Shown: positions 45,581-57,820 of the stretch, piece after piece | How the letters are laid out: each line of letters starts with the position of its first letter | Numbering within the stretch: the stretch's first letter is position 1 | Assembly (NCBI GenBank): GCA_963971285.1 | Contig: OZ020258.1 | Location: 620,001 to 684,000, forward strand | Direction of reading: 5' to 3' | Source of the DNA: Astropecten irregularis | Taxonomy: Eukaryota > Echinodermata > Asteroidea > Paxillosida > Astropectinidae | DNA length: 64,000 nt | The notes under the pieces: model-generated | What the model saw: the letters and a program-made list of their open reading frames with translations, nothing else | The model's database searches: none | What the model was told of the DNA's origin: nothing | Translations under genes and position numbers: made by a program

Positions 45581-47393
45581 CTTCAACACTAATGTAAATT
45601 TGCATTGAAATATTTAATTGAATCTACTCCCTTTACGTATACATACGGGGCACACTGCAGATTTCTTTTCCTATCAGTAATGGTTTTAATGTTCCCTCTG
45701 TTTTTGTAGTTGTATCTGAACCAGTTCTGGGTCCCCCCATATAGAAGATGCACAAAATGATGTCTACACGAATAAAATGAAATGAAATGATGTTAAAAAA
45801 ATACACACAAACATGTCGCAACGGAGAAGAGATCCGTGAAATGTAGGGCGGATATCATATTGATTCCCTAAGTAGAATGGACACAACCTTGAAGCTGTCA
45901 CTATTCTCACGACCCACTCCAGCGCCAGACTCGCCAGAATAACGGGTCAATTGGAATCAATTTTGAGGTCGGAAATTTGTCTTGAAACTGGCGATTCTTG
46001 AGCACGTTGTGCGTGACTAGATTCAGTCTACCAGTGTGGATGTAGGCCTATAGGTATTGGATTGATGGTAATGTTAATGGGGTAACCTTGAAGAAAGCGA
46101 CCCATCTCAGTCTACACCAAAAGTCCGACTAAAATAAGGAAATGATTCCTTCTGGTGTTTTCAAACTCAATAAGAATATACGCAGTGAATATGTCTCGAC
46201 TTCAGTTGGCGACGACATGATGGTAAATTGTAACAAAATTGTGATGTTATTCCATCCGTCTGATATATGAATTGTGCGTATAATCAAATTGATATCTTAC
46301 TTCGAAAATGTTCACTTTTTGTCTTGATTTCCTTTTATATAGTTTAGTTCCTTATTGGTTTATTATTATTATTTATTATTATCAATTTTCGCTCATAATT
46401 ATATGTCGTACTCAATGTTTTTATTCGAAAAAAACAAAAAAAAATTTAAATATATATCAACTATATAATTATAAATATTTACTATATATTATGTTCAGTA
46501 TAATGATTATGAAGAAGGATATGAAAAGAGGATGCAGCAGCTCAAGACCGGTCCATTTGGAAGTTTTTCTCAAGTCAGGAAGCAAGTGCAGAAAATACAT
46601 GGAACTTTCCGGTTCGTTAGTTAATTGGTAAGGATTATATAACTCTCCTAAACGTTTTCCGTCAGGTTGGCGGTTCTCACAAATGAATTCTAATGTTTCT
46701 TGTGTTCTACAAGGGAGACTATCCAATGAAATGTGTTAGGCTAGCGGCCGATATCACCCAATCCAATATCCGAGACAGCTACAAACATTATTTAATTACA
46801 AGAGGAATGAGCATCCCACTTCGTATAAAACAAGAAAGGTCTAGATTTGCAGGAAAGCAAGCGAGTTCATAGCTGGTTATATACCATGGCGTCAAATATT
46901 CAAAATACCAGACTCTCATGGGAACTATAGGCCCCAGGGCTCCACGAATCGATTAAATCTCCAAAACAAAATAGCACATCTATCCAGACTACAGTTATAT
47001 AGCATTGGTCATATATCACTCCCAACAGGATCGTGTGCTTAGAATATTTCAAGTAAAAATGCTCAGTCCGAGGAAAATTCTTTGCATGGAAAGCTGTAGA
47101 GAAAGGGAAACTAGACGGCGTATTTCTGGCGCGGTTGTTAAACCAGCCGCGGGGTGAATTAGTCAAAAACACGGCAAGAAGATTGACTGATAAGAGGGAA
47201 TGAAAGTAATGAAGTAGGACTGATATATCTGCAACATGTAGGGGTGTTACGAGCATGCAACCATTGGACTAGTCTAGCTTATGCCGCTTTGTACAATGCA
47301 TTCATGGTCATACATCGACTTATAGGAATTATGTGACGATCGGCTGATGAAACCCCAGAGGGGGTGTACACTGAAAGATGGATCAACACGTGA
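45581..47393. other. 1.8 kb unassigned stretch
   Basis: Very AT-rich between 46300 and 46520, with TTATTATTATTATTTATTAT and long A/T runs. Frames on both strands (46308-46631, 46469-46726, 46900-47256) lack recognised domains. Confidence 0.35.
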
Positions 47394-47646
47394 TCTACAA
47401 TTTCACATCCTTGCTTAGCACACACATTATTGAAAAGCTTAACAATTTCTGTCTGGATAAAAACCAGGATTAACAACCATTTTCTAGGTGTTGTGTATCC
47501 TTTGTGATTGGTCTTTGGCTGTTGTTCGCTGACCTTGAATATCAAATGGAATTGTTGATGGTGGTTATTAATTTTGTTTTATTGAGAAAGACATTCTGTG
47601 CTAAGCAATTTTTGTTTGTGCTTAACAGCTCCATGAAATTGGCCCC
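47394..47646. mobile_element. family A TIR element, decayed left end
   Basis: The right end is intact (GCTTAACAGCTCCATGAAAT then TGGCCCC). The interior GGCTGTTGTTCGCTGACCTT, ATCAAATGGAATTGTTGATG and GAAAGACATTCTGTGCTAAG matches 16448-16688, placing it in that subfamily. The left end (ACAATTTCACATCCTTGCTT) has lost GGGGCC. Confidence 0.8.
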
Positions 47647-49310
47647 AGCACAACTACACCAATTATGCATGACAAATTCTTCACTTCCATGAATTGTTCA
47701 AAGTTCTTGTATTTGTCTATCGGAAGTTAGTGGTTTTAGTTTACATCTTAAAGACGTTTACTGATATTGATGATTATAGTTCTTCATTCATGGAATTCAT
47801 TGAACTAAACTGATCATCCCTCTGAATAACAAATCAAGGTTGTTTCAACATTTCCCTGAGATTTAACGACGTCAGTTTCCATAGAACTCAAAAATAAGAT
47901 GCGTTGCTATAACAACGATGACATGTAATATACATATAAAGAGAGACACGGCACCAATTATACCAAACACTGTCTGCTAACGCCAAGAGGAGATTACCGC
48001 TGAGTTTGACAAATGAATCGTCCTTCTGAGAAGCAGCGCCAGAAATCCCTTGGTTCGATCTGAGAATTTCATGAATGTATAAGTAACTGACCACTCACTG
48101 GGATTAATTTGGCAAGTTCTTTTCTACAATAATTGTGGGCGTTGTAACTATCTTTCTGTAGACAGCCATGGAGTTGATGTTTTACACTTGTCTTGCTATT
48201 ATAGACCTATGTAGTATTGAAATCTTTCAATGTAATACTATAGTTCAATATTTTAAGAACAAAAACACACACCAAATTGAAAAGGTCGACGACAGCTCAG
48301 CTAGTCCATAGCCTCGGCGTACCTTTGTCATTCTCTAGAATTGTGTCAAGTTTAAATTGAAAGAGGAAGATATAGCGCCATCTACAATTCGGCCGTTTGA
48401 AAGCTCCTTCCCAGTTCTGTTTGGTGGCAATCATAATTGTCAGCCTTGGATGTAAGTTACTCATTCCTGAGACTGTTTTGGGTTTTCAAGTCATTTCACA
48501 ACAATAATTTATTTAGAAAACAATTTGGCATCTGCTTCCAAAAAGAAGAAGCTTAATTAGGTAGAGAGTGGTTCCTAATCAGTATCTGGAATACAATCAG
48601 ACATAGGTTTATCGTCATAAGTACACCGAGCAGAGCAAACAAACAGCTAACTGAGATCTGACAAACAAAATCACTTGCTCGTTATTCATGAATTTGATCA
48701 AGTAAAGGATTCATCGGATTATTCTCACACCAATTAGAGTAAATAGAGTATCTGTGAAATGATGCAAGTCCCAATTAATATCATCTAACTGCTGTGGATA
48801 CCAGTCAAATATAATATACAAATACATATAAATTCTAGCTGGTGACCCGTGCTTTGTAAATAATGCACGGACTAGCTGTTGTGCTGAAACGGTCCAAGAA
48901 TCTTGGTCTACTTGTCTTGGTTCAACCCAAATTAAATGACTGGGTCGATGCTACAATTGACTGCATCAGTTCAAGCATGGTTCAATAGATCACGCAATGG
49001 GTACAACGTTTGCTCGTGACACTTGGTATGCAACTAGCAACATTATGATATCACTTGTATAGGATTTGTAGGCTCATGGCCTCTTGAACTATATCAGTTA
49101 CCCATAGGTGGCAATTATGACAAGATATGATGGTTATAACATGGCACGATTGAGTTTAAACCTTGCCGACTGACTGTGTACCGCCGTATAACAATAGGCA
49201 GATGTTCCTGTAGAATTCTGTGATGGTTAGGTCAGGCAGAAATTGCAAAAGAAATTGAGCTTCTTTTGGGATTTCCTTGACTAGTACAGTATATTGAACG
49301 CACAGTTCGT
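47647..49310. other. 1.66 kb unassigned stretch
   Basis: No gene recognised. GTTGCTATAACAAC at 47903-47916 is a loose X-box. An AGCGCCATCTAC at 48374-48385 is a minus-strand CTCF-like core. A stem TAGTATTGAAA/TTTCAAT...AATACTA lies at about 48212-48240. Confidence 0.35.
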
Positions 49311-49350
49311 GTTTAATGCAGTATAGTGATGTTTAATGAAGTATAGTGAA
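49311..49350. repeat. 20-bp tandem duplication
   Basis: GTTTAATGCAGTATAGTGAT is followed by GTTTAATGAAGTATAGTGAA: two units, two mismatches. Confidence 0.9.
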
Positions 49351-49579
49351 ATGATGCTTGATCTGAAGTATCCGTTACAAATTATATGAGTCATGGTGGG
49401 AAAATTCAATTTGGAAAGCAATTAATTGGTTGAGATATGGCACAGTTGAGGGCACTGATAATAAAAATGCTGAAGACTATTTTGACTTCTTCGTTAATCT
49501 TTCGAATTGTGCGGTCTTAATTAATTTGCACTTGTAAATACCACTTCAATGACAATTTTTTTTTCATAATACTGTAGCC

Positions 49580-49603
49580 TTTTTTTTTTTTTTTTTTTTT
49601 TTT
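49580..49603. repeat. T24 tract
   Basis: Twenty-four consecutive T. On the minus strand it could be an old retroposon A tail, but I see no matching body beside it. Confidence 0.9.
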
Positions 49604-49842
49604 CAAATTCACTGATTTGTACTTAATGCAACCATACAAGACGAAATTATCACATGTACATGTATGTGAAGCTAGTTAAGGACAACATGGTTTTTATTAT
49701 TTTGTCCAATTAAAATCTCCCAAACCTCTGGTGTCCAAGCTTAGAGGAAAGTAGCAAACTTAAAGCCACACATCCTTGGGAGATTTTCCCAGCTATATTC
49801 AGCAGCAATTAATTACCTTGAATTTGATAGGCGTCTCGTTCA

Positions 49843-49856
49843 GTCACCATAGTAAC
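49843..49856 (+). promoter_or_regulatory. RFX X-box-like site
   Basis: GTCACCATAGTAAC fits the RFX X-box with an AT spacer. A CAATTAATTACC homeodomain-type site lies 35 bp upstream (about 49806). The surrounding 49680-49970 is unique within the window. Confidence 0.35.
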
Positions 49857-52395
49857 GCAGCCACACTAATCAGTTTCTGGGATTGCCAATCAAGTGGCCA
49901 GTAGTTTAACTAACAAGACACATAACTTAATTGTCTCCGGTCAGCTGTAGACTGCACAAGTCGTCTTGCTTGTGTCGTATTGATCCCAACCACGCACACA
50001 CGGCCTATTTCGATTCGAGATCGAAAGTGCATTTTGTCGTCCAATGACGTTTGGAATTAACGGTTCCTATTTCCAAAACCAACCTTGTTTATTTTCTGGA
50101 GGTCTGTCCAGTTTATTGAATTCTGAGGAATGTTTTGATAAACATCTCTCTCCAAATATAATTACCAGTCCAAAGATGGATATAATACTAGGAAATAGCA
50201 GGAAGCTCTGTGTGTGATGGGAATGGGAGTTGTGTTTAGTGTAAGCAAGACAGCCTAAATAATTATAAATTTCAACTTCAGGTTTCACTTCCTTAGAAAA
50301 ACATGTCTTCAGTAGCGAGAATCCTGGTGCTGTATGACATGGCGACTACGGTTGACAGACTGTGCAGTCAAATAAACAAACACCACACTTCAACCAAACA
50401 AAACTCAATCTCATACCTAATCTACATTGGATTGGTTCTTGTGTCATTTTATCTGAGCTTAACAACAATCACTGTATTGCTAACATTATTGATGATTTCG
50501 TGCCGATTGACGTGGGAGACTAACTTGCCGAATTTTAACTATTGGTGGCTCCCTTTCTATAGCTCTGTGAAAAAGGGTTGTCAAATATAATTGGAATCAC
50601 TACTCAAAATTTTCATGGAATTTCTCAGACTTTTTTTTTCGAACAAAATGTCTCCAAACATCTACTTGCAGAGATCATGTCATCCCCATTAACAGATGGT
50701 ATAAAGTTAAACATGTATTTGCAGTTTATAGTGACAAAGAAATGGAAAAATGATCATTTAAGGTTTCAAGATTGTTTTGAATTTCATGAGTTCATGTGGA
50801 TTGTTCCAACGGATGTTTGACTGGCATCTTACAAACTAGCTAGTGACTGGGTATAGCGCCCTCTTGCGATCGACCTCTCTTAATATTATACACTGAAAAG
50901 AGAATACCGACCTCACAAATTCTTGCAGAACATTTCTCACAAACCAAGGTACATTTTGAAGAGTATAAAGGACGCCATCTTGCGATTAAATCAGGAAGAA
51001 GTGTGAACAAATCCCCATGAAAATTCCTTTTTTTCAGAAAGTATAGTTAGGAACACAGCATGTTCCTTAAAAAGGAAGGGGTTTCTTCAAAGCACATCGT
51101 TTTTCAGTGGAACAGCATGCAAGCGTCCTCTGGAAACGTTCCAGTCAGGAACGCACAAAGGACGTCTCATTGAGATCGCTCTTACATGATTTGCTTCTAG
51201 CATGTATCAAATAATCGTTTCCCCAGAAAATCTTGGGCAGCAAACAGCAGAATACCGCCATTGTGAAAAATACAGTACTCATGATATTTTATAATTTCTG
51301 AAATGAAATTTATGAGTTCTGTGTACACTATTTGCCTCTGCTCATGTTGTTGAAACAAGTTCCATTATTGACTTACCCCTCCATAGCTAAAGTACGTCAC
51401 ACATCATCGTACAGCAGACAATATGAAGAGCGCCACCATACGTTCCAATATCATCAGTCATAGCTTCCACAGTAACATCTTTCCAGTAGGACCAGCATAC
51501 GCATTGTGTGTCACTTCCATCCCAAACTTTGGATACAAGTTAAAGTTGTTTCTAACCCTTTAATAATGTTTGAATGATACCAGTGCAGGATTATATATAC
51601 TGAGTGCGTCACGTGTATTAAATCAGGCACCTTGATTTGCTTACACCGGACAGCTTTCACTTATAGTCTGGTGACCTACAACAATCATTCTATCATTAAC
51701 TGTTCCCCCTGAGACATCATCTCTGCTTGTAAATCATTCCTTGATTAATCTATTTAAAGAAAGGTTTGTCAGTTGACTAGTTGTATGGTCTGGTACCCTG
51801 TCGACCCAAGGTAGCGGGACAGTCAGCCTGTGTTACCATTAATAAGGATCAGTGCTGTTTGAGGGTTTCCATACTTTACCACATTAGGGTCACACACCAG
51901 GGGTGATAATGTATTGATACAATAACAACTCTAGTGACCCTCTTAAGAATGTTTCATTAAGATGCTTATTATTAGTCAAAGTGCAAGTCCTTATTAACCA
52001 GGTGCAGATGATAATTATAATAACAACCCAGTGACAAAAGCCTATTAATCATAACCAATCAATAATCGATTATCAATTATCAATAACAGATTTCTTTGTC
52101 GTTCGACGAAATCGTTTCAGATGAAATTATTCAATCGTGATATTTGCGTATCAAGCTTTATGAGTGAATATTTCCTGAAATAGTTCAAATGCTGGCATCA
52201 TAGTTCTAGATTCAAATGCCTCAAACGCGCACGTCCGAGAAAGCCGAAGGCATTTCCGATACGCCAACGTTTTCCCAAACATTTTTTTCCCAAAAGAACA
52301 GTCTAGTCATCTTAACAATTACAGAATCCTTTTAATGGGCGACTTTTGAGGCGTTGACGGCAGCAGACTGAGGTTTCTTTTTGTTATCTTTGAAC
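49857..52395. other. 2.5 kb unassigned stretch
   Basis: A plus frame at 50303-50590 (95 codons) has a hydrophobic segment, YLIYIGLVLVSFYLSLTTIT, like a membrane helix, but I recognise no family. GCGCCCTCTTGCGAT (about 50856-50870) and CGCCATCTTGCGAT (about 50972-50985) are a local direct repeat. Confidence 0.3.
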
Positions 52396-52443
52396 ATGCG
52401 CGCGCAATTGTCAGCATGCGCGCGTGCGTGTGCGTGCGCATCA
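52396..52443. other. GC-alternating tract
   Basis: GAACATGCGCGCGCAATTG and CATGCGCGCGTGCGTGTGCG form two alternating purine-pyrimidine runs, Z-DNA-prone and CpG-rich inside AT-rich DNA. Confidence 0.65.
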
Positions 52444-53668
52444 ACGTCTCCCAATTGTTTGAACATTGGGAAATAATCACCTACCGGTACCCAATTTGAC
52501 CCATGTTTATAACTGCAAACTGCAAACGTGTTCCTCCACGTCGGTGAAGGGCAAGCCTAATTTGCATATTATCTATCTCCCGACCAGAAATCATTTAATA
52601 TTCAAGATCCATAGTTGATGCACTCGATGCTGAAATGGAGGCTACAATGCGGTCAAGGGAAACACACTGCACGTCACCAATGCTGAGACAAGGATACATT
52701 GATTATAGTCATAGTACTGATTGTTATAATATAATATTGACACAATATACAGCTGTATCAACGTAATAACATATGACAGCAAGGAAATAGACCAATGTCA
52801 GAGCAAAATATGTTACACACCAGTCAGATTGAGTACAGCATATTGAGGAATGTACGACCATAGAACAATACCGAAATGTTTAGAAGATGTAGAGTCATAC
52901 TTACTGCTTGATTATACTAAATCATATGCAAATTAGGCTTGCCCTTCACTGACGTGGATGAGCACTGTATACTCGGTGCATTTCCCGACCAAAATCATTA
53001 ATACTCATGATATACCAAATCAGTCATGAATTACGTTATACTTTACGGAGTGTTACTTACATATTGTTGTATTCCTTTTGTTTCAACTTTGACGTGAAAA
53101 GACATTTCCAATAATTGCTTTGAAATAACATTTCCCCAAAACCCATAACAATAAATAGTAATAAAACTATTATTTGTTATTATTTCTTATACTTAATCAA
53201 TTTATATTTGTGAGTATGTCCCCAACTAATCCAAAATTTATTTTGCAGAACATTCCTCATTCTGCTTGAGCGGTCCACATCTAATAAAGACAAGTGTAGG
53301 CACTGTTGAATTTGCACAAGCACGCTGTTTTGTTGAAGGCTCTTAAATTCCTCAGGGACATTTGCTACAACCAGGTGAAGAACTCTCAAAGACCTCCTGA
53401 GATAATAACCAATGATTATTGAACAAACATAAGACACAGGCTTGATACAGTTATGGACTGAGCGCTCTACCGCCTTCAACTTATAAAGTTCACTTTTATA
53501 AAGTGAGATTGGTAAAGAATCCAATGGACTACTAGAATGTCATGTTGTTATCCATCCAGGGTAGGTTTATTTCCAGGGAACCAGTTTAAACTGGCTAAAT
53601 CTGTCAGTGTATCTTGAATAAAGGTTGTATATATTATTGTCAGGGTACGTCGGGAATGGGATGGTTTG
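52444..53668. other. 1.2 kb unassigned stretch
   Basis: AATTTGCATATTATCTAT (about 52559) and ATCATATGCAAATTAGGCTT (about 52921) form a distant inverted pair: AGGCAAGCCTAATTTGCAT-type bases near 52550 and ATGCAAATTAGGCTTGCCC-type bases near 52927, about 380 bp apart. The minus frame 53180-53524 has no recognised domain. Confidence 0.35.
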
Positions 53669-53694
53669 GTCACGTGACTGCTTCGTCACGTGAC
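53669..53694. promoter_or_regulatory. doubled GTCACGTGAC palindrome
   Basis: GTCACGTGAC occurs at 53669-53678 and again at 53685-53694, 16 bp centre to centre. This is the CLEAR/M-box E-box bound by TFEB/MITF-type and USF-type bHLH-ZIP factors. No adjacent gene is identified. Confidence 0.5.
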
Positions 53695-54606
53695 GCGTAG
53701 GGACTCACATGACCAATCATAAACTATGTTCTGTCAGTCCAGTGTTTTCTGCAATGACCAATTAATTGGTCATCAAATTTGCTGCAAAGGCATAAAAACG
53801 CAATTCGTGAACAACGATGTCAACTCGGTTCTTGTAGAAAGATGAAAAGTGCAACGATTAGACATGGTAATCTGACTATAGGTCTGTCCATGTACTAGAC
53901 ACGTGTCTGTCATCGTGTATAAGGAATTAACCATCCTGTCATCTGAGTAATCTCTCAATCTATGTAATTCTATCATAGTTCCATATACATCACTCATGAC
54001 AGAACTTGAACCCCTGATCATATGACAAACACCCAGCCAAGCTGGTGTCTCAAGCTCATCTTGGAATCACACAGTCGTGTTTCCCTCGAGACACATCAGC
54101 CATTTATCTCATTGACAGGCCTTATATCAGCTTGCAAGCAATCGGTGTCAAATCACTACACATCGAGTTGAATTAGTCCTATCGGCTGCGTTCACTGCTG
54201 TATGAGGGCGCTGTTGCTAAACAATAATGCTCCACGCCGACATTATAAGCACACGATATCGTTTTACAAGAGTGTAACTCAAAAGCACTTTGGGGTGCAA
54301 AAATGCAATCAATTATTGCCTGTTATCACTTATATGATTGATAACAATCTGATATCATTACAACCTCAATTTGTTTATAATAAGAGAAATTGGCATGTAC
54401 GTTTAGATTCTGCTCGTAGAACTCAGGGTTTGATTTTGAAAAGAATGATTCATAGTTACGTGTATTCATTTGTCGCATGTTCATCATACGCTATTCAGTT
54501 TCAGGGGAATCATTACTCAATATCATTTGCAAGAAAACAATCTTAAAGAAATAAAGAAACTGTGAAATGTATTCTTGCTACAATAATGTTAATCATAAGA
54601 AGAACA
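53695..54606. other. 900 bp unassigned stretch
   Basis: A plus frame at 54202-54546 (114 codons) is basic and lacks recognised domains. GAGGGCGCT at 54204-54212 resembles a CTCF core. Confidence 0.3.
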
Positions 54607-54849
54607 GGGGCCAAATTCATAGAACTGCTTAAGCACCAAAATGTGCTTAAGCGTCAAGCCCCTTAGTAAAAAAAATCAGTATGCCAGCCAAAACTCCTTG
54701 TGGATATCATTCTCAGCAAACAATGGCCGAATACAAGTCAAAAGCAGTAATCATCACATGAAATTTTGGTTGGTAATCCTGTTTGATCAAGGAAGACTTT
54801 TCATGCCTATGCACATTTTGACCTTAAACAGGTCTATGAAATTGGCCTT
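54607..54849. mobile_element. family A TIR element
   Basis: GGGGCCAAATTCATAGAACT on the left and GTCTATGAAATTGGCC on the right. ATCAGTATGCCAGCCAAAAC and CAAACAATGGCCGAATACAA match the 432 copy. An open frame 54641-54856 reads through it and is spurious. Confidence 0.85.
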
Positions 54850-57494
54850 GTCATGAGATGTGGATTGTGTACAAAATCGCATGGATAGGTAAATGGGCTT
54901 TTCTTAAATAACTTTGCCGTCTTGTTTTCCTTCTACCAAGTTGATGTATCTTCTTTTGACTTATCATAGCGTGCCAGCAAACCTATAATTACATTTATTA
55001 TATGCAGATTTTCCTAAACAGTCCCCCAGAACAAGACAAATTATGATATTATGTAATCAGATTAAATGAATTACTTAAAACATATCAAACCTCATCAATG
55101 GGATCAGAAAGACCAACAAGTTCCATATGAAGTTACCATTTTAAATACCAGCGAATATTTGTCAAATTCGTTTGAACATAACTCGTTCTAATTGCCGATA
55201 TCCAGACGAATTAGGATTCACTTTGTTGCAATTAACCAACGACAGTGTGTGTGTCTACATTTAGAACGAGTGAAATTGATCTACACGGGATAGGGCCTAC
55301 CAAGTTACTTGTAATACCTAAACTGTATTAAATGTGCTACATGGACCTAGCAGCGGATCTCAGCTGGACCGAGCAGGCGGTAAAAAATGATCGATTCCCC
55401 CGCTAGCACACCTAGCATCGCCCGCTTTATACCGATTACATGTCGGTGTAAAAGACCCAAGCCGATGACTGTTTCATGATTTAGCACTTTCAAATAAAAT
55501 AAAATGTAATGTGCCTATTATATCCAAACATCGGTCGCTGTTCCTCTGTGGCAGGCCTGGTGTTGGTTTACGATTGTATATTAGGTTAATAGTGTCAAAT
55601 ACTGGATCCGATACTTTGAACGGTAGTAAGGGATCAGGTTTAACTTCAGATGGTGGCTGATGCATCGCCTTAACAGATTCATAAGATCAAGAAAACACCT
55701 GCGGTGAAATCAGATATTGTGGCTTGACTAGAGAGAGATCAGCTTATAGTCTTTAGAGATTATAAACGTATCCAGTTCAAGAAACGTGGGTGACTTATAC
55801 ACGGCTTGATGTATCCCCATTTCATCTTTATTTCTCGTAGCTTGTACTGATAATGCAGATAACTACCGCTTGCTGTGATCAGGGCTGTAAATATCAAGCT
55901 ATGACAACGAGCTTAAGTTAGATCCCCTTGCATTTGGAATAGATACCAAATCTTCTGGGGTTTGTGAGGCGACACTAGACTCGTCCCAAGGAGAATATAT
56001 TTTCATCTTCCCTTTCCCAAAGGTTAAAAGGTAACGTCAAACAGTTATAACTTAACCCCAATACAGATCAGATACAATGCATGGACGCCCTGAGAGATAT
56101 CAATTAAAATCGACAGGTGCTTTGAATAATCTGTTTGCTGCGAGTCAAGTTATCGGCAATGCGCATGTCCAATCTGATGCTTGTCATGTTGTTCTTGTTC
56201 TTCTGGCAACTAAATCAGTTAATAAATCAATAAAGAGGTAATTTGTTTCATAGCATGAAAATCGCCTCGTGGCTTGCATGTTTGATATCATATCGTTGCA
56301 AAACAGCACAAGACAAAACAACACCTCATGTATGAGGCTCGAGCTAGTTGGTTCAAAAGTAATGCTTTATTTTGTTATCATGGTTATTGTCATAAGTTGT
56401 GTGTCCAGTCCCCCCTTCCCAACCATGTAGGACTTTGGTCATCGTATTTACCTTCATACTTAGAATGACAGTTCTACACAACGAAGTATTCTAAACAATG
56501 CCAAGTCCAATTGCTAAGAAAGTCACTTCGCTCAACTGTTACAAACTGGTTTCAAGAATCGAGGGAGGCGCACTCACACGCCTTAATTTGACGTGAATTC
56601 ATTTTACGAGAGTACCTTTCACAAAGTACGAGAACTTCCCTTAGGGAACGTGAACGCGAAACCCCAGCCGGCCCGGGAGATATCGCTTTCTCATCGGCAG
56701 GTGGGCCGGCAGAATTCACGCTGAATATTAGTTTTACGGTTCTGATGGAAAGCGCTATTTAGCGAAATGCAGCTCTAAAATCAATGTAGTTCAATGGACG
56801 CTGAAATTAATTTCAAGGCACAAGACATATATAAGTGATTAGAAGGCTAGTTTACCAAGAGTTCGCCTTGTGGCAATGCATGCACACGTTTGTAAGATAT
56901 ATGCCTATGACAAGACAACATGAAACATTTCCGTTTGAGTTGCAGTAGAAGCCGTTTCCATTAACTGAACGTTCACTGCATATTGCACTTCCATTTTCGG
57001 CAAATTAAAAACAAATTCAGAGGACTCAGTATAATTTCTTGCTTCAGTGAGGAGATTTTCAAGCTTAAAGGAATTTCCTCCTTTAATGGAAATCAAATAT
57101 TGATCGGTAAACCTGACATTTAGATGAAAGCGCAAGTTGAACGCAATTTCATTTCCCACTGATTTCCCAAGTCGAGTCATTACTTCCAAACCTAACTGGT
57201 TCAAGGTGCTTAATATGAACCATTTCTTGATTGTATCATCGAATTCCTATTAGATTTCGTCCATTAAATACACATTGCGTCCCATGGCGTAGTTTAGTCA
57301 GTTATAAAGACATCAATCATATTACTAACATACCCCCTTGGTGCGTGTATCCCGCACGCTTAACCTGTCATCGTACGCAAACCACACGCAAACTAGTTTT
57401 TTCGTCATCCAAATCCATTTACAGCGGTATGTTTACGTAAGCAGCGCGTGCCGACCCGTACCCCAGCTTGGAACAAGCCCACCAACCGTGCCTT
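54850..57494. other. 2.6 kb unassigned stretch
   Basis: Short frames (minus 55474-55665, minus 56905-57204) have no recognised domain. GCCGGCCCGGGAGATATCGC (about 56668) is a local GC island, and GGGCCGGC near 56704 is its partial inverse. No gene called. Confidence 0.35.
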
Positions 57495-57820
57495 CCTTAA
57501 AGGTGTCATACCAAAACAGAAATCTCTCCAGATTTGCCTATTACCTACAAGGTACAAAGATGGTGTTGGTATAGAAATATACCGTTAAAATTTGTCTGCC
57601 CGAAATGGTGTAGTTATCCAAAAAAGAGTCAAACCAATGACAAGAAGTATTTTGATATTCGGAAGATCAAAATAACGGTGAATTTAGAAAAACCGTGGGC
57701 ATTTTTCACTGTTTTCTCAAAAAGTCGGCACCGTATGGGACTGGGAAATCCACAGATGGCTATAATTGTATCTTTCTTGATATTTTTGCCCTGCATTTCT
57801 TTGACAAAACCCAAAGACTA
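57495..57820 (-). mobile_element. family D TIR element, minus strand
   Basis: Left end CTTAAAGGTGTCATACCAAA. The minus strand reads AAGAAATGCAGGGCAAAAAT, ATCCACAGATGGCTA-region changes, TTGAGAAAACAGTGAAAAAT, GCCCACGGTTTTTC and CTTTGTACCTTGTAGGTAAT. The right TIR is decayed. Confidence 0.82.

Noticed and set aside
49580-49603. T24 tract as a retroposon tail
   Set aside because: No retroposon body or target-site duplication was found beside it.
50303-50590. 95-codon frame with a hydrophobic helix
   Set aside because: A membrane-like segment alone is common in AT-rich random frames; no family is recognised.
53180-53524. 114-codon minus-strand frame resembling a globular protein
   Set aside because: No domain recognised, no start context or neighbouring exon; kept only as part of an unassigned stretch.
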